From the NCBI GenBank assembly GCA_002345575.1, contig DDVX01000002.1, forward strand, positions 62,001-126,000: 64,000 nt of DNA. The letters run 5' to 3'. The notes below the pieces were generated by a model that made no database searches, was not told where the DNA came from, and saw only the letters and a list, made by a program, of their open reading frames with translations. The stretch is from Stutzerimonas stutzeri (lineage in GTDB: Bacteria > Pseudomonadota > Gammaproteobacteria > Pseudomonadales > Pseudomonadaceae). The stretch's first letter is position 1; every line of letters begins with the position of its first letter. Below, piece by piece: positions 23,984-31,080 of this stretch. A program made the position numbers and the translations under genes.

Positions 23984-24044
23984 ACGGGCCATGCCCGTGA
24001 AAATCTCTGCAGTGAGGATGGCCTTAATCGCGGGCGTGGCCCGC
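23984..24044. repeat. REP-like palindromes between two lipoprotein genes
   Basis: ACGGGC-CAT-GCCCGT (23984-23998) and GCGGGC-GTG-GCCCGC (24030-24044) are two short GC-rich hairpins 31 bases apart. The second is followed by TCCTAC; read on the opposite strand this gives GTAGGAGCGGGCCACGCCC, a familiar core of pseudomonad REP elements. It probably represents a REP pair in the gap between the duplicated lipoprotein genes. Confidence 0.6.
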
Positions 24045-24073
24045 TCCTACGAGGCCGTGTGCCCAGGGTTGAA

Positions 24074-24499
24074 TCAGCGTTTCGCGACGTTGCCGCAGCC
24101 CTGCTCCGTGCCCCTTGCCAGCAGCGTCTGGTGCTGATCATAGAGTTTCGCCCAGGGACGGAAGCCATAACCGCCGGCGACCAGTCGGTAGCGGTTGCCG
24201 GCAGTGAAGCGCTCATACTCCAGGCTCAGTTTGCAGTCGCGCGCGAGCGGCTCGCTGCCCAGGCCGATGTCGGCGCCCTCTACCTGAAAGCGATAACGCA
24301 TTTCCAGGGTGCGGCTGCCGGGCTGGACCTGGAAGTAGCGGTCGTCATCCAGGCGGCGGCCGTCCACTGCCAGCGCCTGCAGGTCGGTTTTCTCCAGCGG
24401 CTCCAGCTCGATCCACGCCTGCGCTGGGTCGGGCTTGGGCATCCATAGCGAGCAGCCGGCCAGGCTCGAGAACAACAGGGCAACAATGAAACCACGCAT
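24074..24499 (-). CDS. Lipoprotein of unknown function, paralogue of the 23444-23854 gene
   Basis: 141 residues with signal sequence MRGFIVALLFSSLAGC and lipobox LAGC. The mature protein has DPAQAWIELEP, DDRYFQVQPGSRTLEMRYRFQV, one internal Cys in ARDCKLSLEYERFTAGNRYRL, GYGFRPWAKLYD and a Cys near the end; the two Cys may form a disulfide. These blocks align with those of the downstream lipoprotein on the same strand. It is divergent from the metallopeptidase gene, with only 94 bases between the starts. Function is not recognised. Confidence 0.75.
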   Translation of the reverse strand: MRGFIVALLFSSLAGCSLWMPKPDPAQAWIELEPLEKTDLQALAVDGRRLDDDRYFQVQPGSRTLEMRYRFQVEGADIGLGSEPLARDCKLSLEYERFTAGNRYRLVAGGYGFRPWAKLYDQHQTLLARGTEQGCGNVAKR

Positions 24500-24593
24500 G
24501 GCAAAACTCCGGCTGGGGGAATCGACACGATGGGATTGCCGCCCGCCGTACCGCTTTGTAGGGTGTCAGGCGCCGACTCCCATAGGTTTCCCG

Positions 24594-25655
24594 ATGCCGA
24601 AGCTCAACGCCGCCTTGATCGACCGCCTGCGCCTGCGCTGGGTTCCCCTGCTGCTGGCCGTCGGTCTGAATGGGTGCAGCAGCTATTACGGCCAGCTGGC
24701 ACAGGGGCAACTGGAATTGCTGCGCCAGCGCCAGCCGGTGGCAGTGTTGATTGCTGATGAAACTCAGGATGCCGCTCTTCGCCAGCGCCTTGCACAAGCG
24801 CAGCACGCACGCGAATTCGCCAGCTCGGCGCTGGGCCTGCCGAACAACGGCAGTTACCGGCTTTATGCCGATTTGCAGCGGCCTTACGTGGTGTGGAATC
24901 TGTTCGCCACCGAAGAGTTTTCCGTCGAGCCGCTGCAGCACTGCTTCCCCATCGCCGGCTGCGTCGCCTACCGCGGCTATTACCGTCAGGGCGCTGCGCG
25001 TGGTGAGGCGGCGCGGTTGCAGGCCGAGGGCCTGGATACCCTTGTCGCCGGCGTGGAAGCCTATTCGACGCTGGGCTGGTTTGATGACCCGCTGCTCAAC
25101 ACCATGCTGCGGCGCAACGATGAGCAGCTGGCCGGGTTGATCTTCCATGAACTGGCCCATCAGCAGCTCTACCTGTCCGGCGACACGGCGTTCAACGAGT
25201 CCTACGCCAGCTTTGTCGAGCGCGAAGGGCTGCGGCAATGGCAAACCAGCCGAGGCGTACCCGAGCAGGCCGCACAAGCCAGGGTGCGCTACCGGCAATT
25301 GGTGGAGCTGCTGCTGGAGACCCGCGAGCGGCTTGCCGAACTGTATGCCTCGCCGCGCTCCGAGGGTGAGCTGCGCCAGCTTAAACAAACCGAATTCATG
25401 CGGCTGCGCCAGGCCTACCGAAACTTGCGTGATACCCAGTGGCAAGGTGATCGGCGTTTCGATCGCTGGTTCGCCCAGCCGTTGAACAACGCCACGCTGG
25501 TGCCGTTCGGTCTGTATGACCGCTGGGTACCGGCCTTTGCTGCCTTGTTCGAAGCGTGCGGCAAGGATTGGCAGTGCTTCCATGCCGCAGTGGCGGGGCT
25601 GGCCAAACGCCCTGCTGACGAACGGGAAGCCCGCTTGAGGCAGCTTGCGAACTAA
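24594..25655 (+). CDS. Lipoprotein aminopeptidase-family metallopeptidase (HExxH)
   Basis: 353 residues. An N-terminal signal (LLLAVGLNGC) ends in a lipobox, so the protein is probably membrane-anchored in the periplasm. The body matches the putative aminopeptidase family PF10023, including YYGQLAQGQLELL after the lipid Cys, and the zinc motif HELAHQ preceded by LAGLIF and followed by GDTAFNESYASFVE, where the Glu would be the third ligand. A charged helical C-terminal half follows. Start at ATG 24594, with only a weak ribosome site; upstream in-frame codons would destroy the signal sequence. No genetic role is known to me. Confidence 0.8.
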   Translation: MPKLNAALIDRLRLRWVPLLLAVGLNGCSSYYGQLAQGQLELLRQRQPVAVLIADETQDAALRQRLAQAQHAREFASSALGLPNNGSYRLYADLQRPYVVWNLFATEEFSVEPLQHCFPIAGCVAYRGYYRQGAARGEAARLQAEGLDTLVAGVEAYSTLGWFDDPLLNTMLRRNDEQLAGLIFHELAHQQLYLSGDTAFNESYASFVEREGLRQWQTSRGVPEQAAQARVRYRQLVELLLETRERLAELYASPRSEGELRQLKQTEFMRLRQAYRNLRDTQWQGDRRFDRWFAQPLNNATLVPFGLYDRWVPAFAALFEACGKDWQCFHAAVAGLAKRPADEREARLRQLAN

Positions 25656-25857
25656 GCAGGCGAAGCGGCGATACGCCTGCCAATGCGCTTGTGGCCGTTA
25701 GCGAAGCCCACACGTTTGCGGCTCATCGGCGACGATCACGCCATCGCCGATGAATGGTGCGAATCCTTTTGCTGTCTCCTCGGTCCCCTTTATAGATCGC
25801 CCATGTTCATGGAGCGATTACCGATGCCTGATTCCCACGCATAACAACGGAGGCTCC

Positions 25858-27027
25858 ATGGAGACCATATCCGGAATTTTAGACAACAAAGGCACGCCCC
25901 TGGAGAAGCAGAAATTCACATGGAAGGAAATGGCGGGCAAGCCCATCAGCAAGCTCGATGACGACGCCTTCACCCGTGTCCGCATCATCCTGATGAACGG
26001 TGTCGAGACCGACGCATTGCGCCTCAAGCACGGCATTGCCCGCTTCAACAAGGAGCTGCGCCTGCCGCTGGCAGAGATCCGCCGCGTCGAGCAGCATCAG
26101 GCGACCATGGTCAACTGGCTGATCGGCGCCGATCACTCGCCGCTGGAAACCACAGTCGCCTACGAGCAGGTGGCCATCGAAGTGACCGCAGCGGTTGCGC
26201 AGAACGAGCCCGACCCCTACCAGGCGCAGACCTATCGCTTCGGCCTGCTGGAAGACTTCGATCACCTGTACCGCTACTCGGCCATGCTAGATCGCTTGGA
26301 AGGTAAAGATGCCAACAACATCCTGCAGGGCTACACCGACATCGTACCGGGCCGCAAGACGTCCGAGCATCACCGTCACCCGGAAAACGACATCCGCGAC
26401 AACTACGAGAAGAACAGCGCTGCGCTGATCACCAAGATCCACGCCGCGCTGATCACCGGGGCCGAATACCAGACCCACGATTACTACATGAACATCGGTC
26501 CGCTGTTCGCCGACCCTGTCGCGCGGCAGCTGTATGCCGAAATCGCCTCGGTGGAAGAGCAGCACGTCACTCAGTACGGCGCGCTGTCCGACCCCAGCGA
26601 GAGCCATATCGAAAAGTGGCTGGTGCATGAGGCGATGGAGGTCTACATGTACGCCAGCTGCGCCGAGCAGGAGACCAATCCGCGTATCAAGGCAATCTGG
26701 GAGCGCTTCCTCGACTACGAGCTGGGCCACCTGAACGTGGCTTGCGAATGGTTCAAGAAGATCGAGGGCCGCGATCCGGCGGAAATTCTCGGTGGTCCGC
26801 TGCCGAAGATGGTCGAGTTCAAGAGCCAACGCGAGTTCGTTCGTCAGGTATTGGCTGCTGAGGTCAACCTGCGGACTGCCGGCCCGGCCTACGTGGACAA
26901 GGCCAAGGAGCCGCAATCCTCCCTGGATTACCGCACTTACCTGGCCTCACAAGGGCTCGCCTCGGACATTGTTTCGGCGGGTTACCAGTGGGGCCCGGGC
27001 GGCGAACTTATGCGCAAGAAATCCTGA
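25858..27027 (+). CDS. Ferritin-like protein with two apparent four-helix bundle regions
   Basis: 389 residues, acidic, no signal. The first half has VEQHQATMVNWLIGAD and LLEDFDHLYRY, which resemble ferritin-like metal helices but with altered ligand spacing. The second half has canonical ExxH pairs: EEQH in SVEEQHVTQY and ELGH in DYELGHLNVA, with HEAMEVYMY between them. It therefore looks like a degenerate plus a functional ferritin-like diiron domain. ATG 25858 has GGAGG 5 bases upstream. A second ferritin-like gene follows after 12 bases in the same operon. Substrate and role (oxidase, peroxide or iron handling) cannot be read from the sequence. Confidence 0.7.
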   Translation: METISGILDNKGTPLEKQKFTWKEMAGKPISKLDDDAFTRVRIILMNGVETDALRLKHGIARFNKELRLPLAEIRRVEQHQATMVNWLIGADHSPLETTVAYEQVAIEVTAAVAQNEPDPYQAQTYRFGLLEDFDHLYRYSAMLDRLEGKDANNILQGYTDIVPGRKTSEHHRHPENDIRDNYEKNSAALITKIHAALITGAEYQTHDYYMNIGPLFADPVARQLYAEIASVEEQHVTQYGALSDPSESHIEKWLVHEAMEVYMYASCAEQETNPRIKAIWERFLDYELGHLNVACEWFKKIEGRDPAEILGGPLPKMVEFKSQREFVRQVLAAEVNLRTAGPAYVDKAKEPQSSLDYRTYLASQGLASDIVSAGYQWGPGGELMRKKS

Positions 27028-27039
27028 GGAGAGATCGAT

Positions 27040-27762
27040 ATGGCAACTTCAGCGAAAGTAGGCGCCAACATGACTGGCGTGCAGATGTCACCCAAGGACA
27101 CCAAGAGCCTGCTCGAAGCAGTCGAGCAGATCCTGCCCGACGTGCCCGGCGACTCCAAGGCGATCAAGGCCGAGCGTATCGTGCGCAACGAAGAGGCTGA
27201 CCGCATTGGCTCGGTGCCTGTGCCAGGCTCGGCCAAGGGCATGCTCAAGACCACCTTTGACATGGCCATGGGCAAGAGCCCGGAAATACTCATCGACAAG
27301 CTGGGCGAGCGACTGGCCTTCGAGCGCAGCGGCGTGCGTTTGTACGACGCGATGATCGCCAAGGCCAAAGCCCTGGAAGGGAGCGACTCGGATTTGATTC
27401 AGGTGCTCAAACACATTCGCGACGAGGAATTCGAGCACATGAACCTGGTTCGTGAGGCCATCGAGACGCTAGGCGCCGATCCAACAGCCATCACCCCCTG
27501 TGCCGATGTGGCTGGAGTGAAATCCATGGGCGTAATGCAGGTGCTGACCGATCCGCGAACCAACGTCGCCCAAGGAATAGGTGCGCTGCTGACCATCGAG
27601 CTTGAGGACAATGCGGCCTGGGAGCTGCTGATCGAGCTGGCCGAGGCCGGCGGTCATCCGAACATCGCCAAGAGCTTCCACAAGGCCAAGGAGCAGGAGG
27701 ATGACCATCTGGTGAAGATCAAGACCCTGGTCCGCCGCGACCTGATCGTGCAGATCAAGTAG
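27040..27762 (+). CDS. Ferritin-like diiron-type protein
   Basis: 240 residues. Ligand pattern of a ferritin-like/rubrerythrin-like diiron bundle: Glu in GERLAFERSG, ExxH in IRDEEFEHMNL, Glu in LLTIELEDNAAWELL, and ExxH in AKEQEDDHLVKIK. An N-terminal stretch of about 80 residues (GSVPVPGSAKG...) precedes the bundle. No rubredoxin domain and no signal peptide. GAGGAGAG lies upstream of ATG. It is second in an operon with the 389-residue ferritin-like protein, and the two may form a complex. An intrinsic terminator closes the unit. Confidence 0.75.
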   Translation: MATSAKVGANMTGVQMSPKDTKSLLEAVEQILPDVPGDSKAIKAERIVRNEEADRIGSVPVPGSAKGMLKTTFDMAMGKSPEILIDKLGERLAFERSGVRLYDAMIAKAKALEGSDSDLIQVLKHIRDEEFEHMNLVREAIETLGADPTAITPCADVAGVKSMGVMQVLTDPRTNVAQGIGALLTIELEDNAAWELLIELAEAGGHPNIAKSFHKAKEQEDDHLVKIKTLVRRDLIVQIK

Positions 27763-27802
27763 CCGTCCAGATCAGATTGATTGCGCGTGTGCTTCATTTC
27801 GG

Positions 27803-27827
27803 CGTGCCTTCGGGCACGTCTTTTTTT
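27803..27827 (+). terminator. Intrinsic terminator of the ferritin-like operon
   Basis: A 6-bp stem CGTGCC / GGCACG closed by a stable TTCG tetraloop is followed by TC and seven T residues. It sits 40 bases after the stop of the second ferritin-like gene and just before the end of the convergent HAD gene. Confidence 0.9.
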
Positions 27828-27830
27828 GCC

Positions 27831-28475
27831 TTAGGAGAAGGCGCTGCGCAGTTCGCCCAAGGTGGCGTAGTAATAGGCTGGTGATTCAGCCATCAGCTCG
27901 GCATGGCTGCCGAAGCCGTAGCCCACGGCGGCAGCCTGCAGGCCGTTTTCCCGCGCGCCGATCAGGTCGTGCTTGCGGTCGCCAATCATCAGGGTTTGCG
28001 CGACTTCCAGCTTTTCCTCGGCGAGCAGGTGGGCGATCAGTTCGACCTTGTGGGTGCGGGTGCCGTCCAGCTCGCTGCCATAGATCACCTTGAAGTGATG
28101 GTCGAAGGCGAAATGGCGGGCGATCTCGCGGGCAAACACCGAAGGCTTGGAGGTCGCCACATAGAGCGTGCGGCCCTGACAGCGCAGGTGCTCCAGCATT
28201 TCCAGCACGCCCTCGAACAGCAGATTCTCGTAGAGCCCCTGCACCTTGAAGCGCTCGCGATAGAACGCCACTGCCTGCCAGGCACGCGCTTCGTCAAAGC
28301 CGTAGAACTGCATGAACGCCTGTAGCAGCGGCGGACCGATAAAGGGTTCGAGCTTTTTCAGGTCCGGCTCGTCGATTTCGAGCTTGGCCAGTGCGTATTG
28401 GATCGAGCGGGTGATGCCTTCACGTGGGTCGGTGAGGGTGCCGTCTAGGTCGAAGAGGATGGTGGAGTGGTGCAT
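27831..28475 (-). CDS. HAD-superfamily phosphatase (Gph/5'-nucleotidase-like)
   Basis: 214 residues. HAD motif I FDLDGTLTD, motif II VATSKPS, a conserved Lys in RTHKVELI and motif IV IGDRKHDLIGARENG are present, with an alpha-helical cap after motif I (GFDEARAWQAVAFYRERF). The sequence is nearest to phosphoglycolate phosphatase-like and 5'-nucleotidase-like HADs, with TSKP typical of that branch. The substrate cannot be assigned. It is convergent with the ferritin-like operon and 45 bases downstream of the gamma-carbonic anhydrase gene. Confidence 0.82.
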   Translation of the reverse strand: MHHSTILFDLDGTLTDPREGITRSIQYALAKLEIDEPDLKKLEPFIGPPLLQAFMQFYGFDEARAWQAVAFYRERFKVQGLYENLLFEGVLEMLEHLRCQGRTLYVATSKPSVFAREIARHFAFDHHFKVIYGSELDGTRTHKVELIAHLLAEEKLEVAQTLMIGDRKHDLIGARENGLQAAAVGYGFGSHAELMAESPAYYYATLGELRSAFS

Positions 28476-28520
28476 GGAGACGCTCGTGAGTAATGAATTG
28501 AGACGTGTTTGGTCAGGATT

Positions 28521-29063
28521 TTACGCACCCTCGGCCATGTGCTGGTTCTTCAGTTTCACGTAGTTGCCGGCGGTATAGCTGAAAAAGCTGCGCTCCTTGT
28601 CGGTCAGTGGACGAGCCTGTTTGACTGGGCTGCCGACATAGAGAAAGCCGCTTTCGAGCGTCTTGCCCGGCGGTACCAGGCTGCCGGCACCGATGATGAC
28701 CTCATCTTCCACCACCACGCCGTCCATGATGATGGAGCCCATACCCACCAGGATTCGGCTACCCAGCGTGCAGCCGTGCAGTATGACCTTATGCCCGACG
28801 GTCACCTCGTCGCCGATGATCAGCGGGAAACCGTCCGGGTTAAACGGCCCGGCGTGGGTAATGTGCAGCACGCTGCCGTCCTGGATGCTGCTGCGCGCGC
28901 CGATGCGGATGCGGATGCGGTGCATGTCGCCGCGGATCACCGTCAGCGGCCAGACCGAGCTGTCTTCGCCAATTTCGATATCGCCGATCAGCACGGCGCT
29001 GGGGTCGACGAACACGCGTTCGCCGAGCTTGGGCGTGTGGTTCTGGTAGGTGCGGATGGACAT
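28521..29063 (-). CDS. Gamma-class carbonic anhydrase-like hexapeptide repeat protein
   Basis: 180 residues forming a left-handed beta helix: repeats such as VFVDPSAVLIGDIEIGEDSSVWPLTVIRGD, SSIQDGSVLHIT, GDEVTVGHKVILHGCTLG and GSIIMDGVVVEDEVIIGAGS. The metal-binding His residues of gamma-carbonic anhydrases (VLHIT, TVGHKVILHGC) are retained. It belongs to the YrdA/PaaY group, whose members are cytoplasmic zinc proteins. ATG 29063, with AGGAG upstream, was chosen over the longer frame. It is 25 bases downstream of the AraC-family regulator gene on the same strand. Confidence 0.88.
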   Translation of the reverse strand: MSIRTYQNHTPKLGERVFVDPSAVLIGDIEIGEDSSVWPLTVIRGDMHRIRIRIGARSSIQDGSVLHITHAGPFNPDGFPLIIGDEVTVGHKVILHGCTLGSRILVGMGSIIMDGVVVEDEVIIGAGSLVPPGKTLESGFLYVGSPVKQARPLTDKERSFFSYTAGNYVKLKNQHMAEGA

Positions 29064-29088
29064 AGCGGGGCTCCTGGGATGGGTAGGG

Positions 29089-29904
29089 TCAGGTCGGCTG
29101 GAATTCTTGGCGTGCACCGCGAAAGAACTCGCCGGGGGTAGCGCCGAACTGCTCGCGGAACGCTGCGATAAACGCCGAAAGGGATTCGTAGCCACAGCTC
29201 AGCGCCACGTCGGTGACGCGCTCGCCACGCTCCAGGGCCGGCAGCGCACTGAGCAAGCGCAGGCGTTGCCGCCAGGCGCGGAAAGTCAGGCCGGTTTCAC
29301 GCAGGAACAGGCGGCTCAAGGTGCGTTCCGAGACGTTCAGTACCTGGCTCCAGTCGGCCAGGCTGTCGCGTGCGTCAGGGTGGCTCTGCAATCGCCGACA
29401 CAGCTGCCGCAACCTTGGCTCGGCCGGCAGTGGCAGTACCAGCTCGACTTCCGGTGCACAGCCCAGCTGATCCAGCAGCACCTGCACCAGGCGGCCTTCC
29501 GAGCCTTCTTCGGCGTAGGCTTCGGGCAGTGTGCTGAAATGCTGGATCAGTTCGCGCAATAACGGGCTGACCTGCAGCACGCGGCAACGCTCGGGGGCAT
29601 CGCCAGCCACACTGCGATCGATGTAGAGGCTGCGGATGCAAGTATCCGGCGCGCAGAACACCTGGTGGGTGATCCCCGCTGGAATCCACACGGCGCGCAG
29701 CGGCGGCGCAATGAAACGGCCACGTTCGGTACGCACTTCAAGTACGCCTTCCACCGCGTGGGATAGCTGTATCCAGGGGTGGCTATGGCGGTAGCCGAGC
29801 TTGAGATTGGGTGGTGAATCGAGCTGGCCATACACGGGCCGCGGCAGCGCCTGTAATTCGCTTAGGCGTGAAGGTAGCCTGGCCTGATGTCCGTTTGGCG
29901 ACAT
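29089..29904 (-). CDS. AraC-family transcriptional regulator with cupin N-terminal domain
   Basis: 271 residues. The N-terminal half is a cupin-like sensing domain (HSHPWIQLSHAVEGVLEVRTERGRFIAPP, WIPAGITHQV). The C-terminal half has two helix-turn-helix motifs: LADWSQVLNVSERTLSRLFLRETG and VTDVALSCGYESLSAFIAAFREQFGATPGEFF, the second being the AraC signature. Such regulators (NimR/YeaM type) often control an adjacent divergent transporter gene, here the BASS-family gene 84 bases away. Regulation of that transporter is therefore likely, but no operator was recognised. Confidence 0.88.
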   Translation of the reverse strand: MSPNGHQARLPSRLSELQALPRPVYGQLDSPPNLKLGYRHSHPWIQLSHAVEGVLEVRTERGRFIAPPLRAVWIPAGITHQVFCAPDTCIRSLYIDRSVAGDAPERCRVLQVSPLLRELIQHFSTLPEAYAEEGSEGRLVQVLLDQLGCAPEVELVLPLPAEPRLRQLCRRLQSHPDARDSLADWSQVLNVSERTLSRLFLRETGLTFRAWRQRLRLLSALPALERGERVTDVALSCGYESLSAFIAAFREQFGATPGEFFRGARQEFQPT

Positions 29905-29988
29905 TTAGTGCCTGCTTGGCGTTAGTCGGAAGATAGCGATCACGATAAGGTCACGGTCTGTTGCTCGCAAGTTCAAGGATCATCCGTC

Positions 29989-30987
29989 ATGGCTCATCTG
30001 CGCCTATTGTTCGATAACTTCACTCTCGCGCTGCTGGCGGTTATCGCCATCGCTACCTTTCTGCCCTGTGAGGGGCAGGGCGCCGTTATCTTCGGCTGGG
30101 CGACCACATTGGCCATTGCCCTGCTGTTCTTCATGCACGGCGCCAAGCTGTCGCGTGAAGCCATCCTGGCCGGGGCCGGACACTGGCGCCTGCACCTGCT
30201 GGTATTCGCTTGCACCTTCGTGATGTTTCCGCTGCTGGGCCTGGCCCTCAAGCCGTTCCTGACGCCATTGGTCGGCACCGAGCTCTACCTCGGCATTCTC
30301 TACCTCTGCGCCCTGCCCGCCACGGTGCAGTCGGCCATTGCCTTCACTTCGCTGGCTCGCGGCAACATCCCGGCTGCAATCTGCAGCGCTGCGGCCTCCA
30401 GCCTGCTGGGCATCTTCCTCACCCCGGTATTGGTGATGTTGCTGCTGGGCGTGGAAGGCGAAGCCGGCTCAACGCTGGATTCCATCGGCAAGATCGTGTT
30501 GCAGCTGCTGGTACCCTTCATCGCGGGGCAGTTCGCGCGGCGCTGGATCGGTGCCTGGGTAACGCGTAACAAGGCCTGGCTGAAGTTCGTCGATCAGGGT
30601 TCCATTCTGCTGGTGGTCTACACCGCCTTCAGCGATGCTGTGGTCGAGGGGCTCTGGCAACTGATCCCACTGTCACGGTTGGTGGCGCTGACGCTGATCT
30701 GCTGTGTGCTGCTGGCGCTGGTGCTCTGGCTTACCCACTTCCTCGCCAAGCGATTCGGCTTCAACCTGGAAGACCGCATCACCATTCTCTTTGCTGGTTC
30801 GAAGAAGAGCCTGGCCACCGGCGTGCCCATGGCACAGGTGCTTTTCGCCAGCAGCGCGGTGGGCATGATCATCCTGCCCCTGATGATCTTCCACCAGATC
30901 CAGCTGATGGTCTGCGCGGTGCTGGCCCAGCGCTATGCCCAGCGTGATGAAGAGCCAGAGCCGGTTTCAGAAGCCGCTGCTTCATAG
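29989..30987 (+). CDS. Bile acid:sodium symporter family (BASS) transporter, YfeH-like
   Basis: 332 residues with about nine or ten membrane helices, for instance LALLAVIAIATFLPC, TLAIALLFFMHGAKLS, LLVFACTFVMFPLLGLAL and LLVVYTAFSDAVVEGLW. The motif RITILFAGSKKSLATGVPMAQVLF is the conserved crossover region of the BASS/SBF-like family; YfeH-type proteins have this length. Substrates of bacterial members include organic anions and pantoate; here it is unknown. AAGGAT precedes ATG 29989. It is divergent from the AraC-family regulator. Confidence 0.85.
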   Translation: MAHLRLLFDNFTLALLAVIAIATFLPCEGQGAVIFGWATTLAIALLFFMHGAKLSREAILAGAGHWRLHLLVFACTFVMFPLLGLALKPFLTPLVGTELYLGILYLCALPATVQSAIAFTSLARGNIPAAICSAAASSLLGIFLTPVLVMLLLGVEGEAGSTLDSIGKIVLQLLVPFIAGQFARRWIGAWVTRNKAWLKFVDQGSILLVVYTAFSDAVVEGLWQLIPLSRLVALTLICCVLLALVLWLTHFLAKRFGFNLEDRITILFAGSKKSLATGVPMAQVLFASSAVGMIILPLMIFHQIQLMVCAVLAQRYAQRDEEPEPVSEAAAS

Positions 30988-31080
30988 GCATAGGGAAGCG
31001 CTATCGGGCTGATTCCCAGCTGCGCGGTCAGGCATTTGTCTTTAACATGGCCCGAGTATCCATCAGAAAGGGCCAATGCC

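Noticed and set aside
24345..25583. A 412-codon open frame on the minus strand
   Set aside because: Overlaps the lipoprotein and metallopeptidase genes, both of which have lipoboxes and family motifs; no features of its own.
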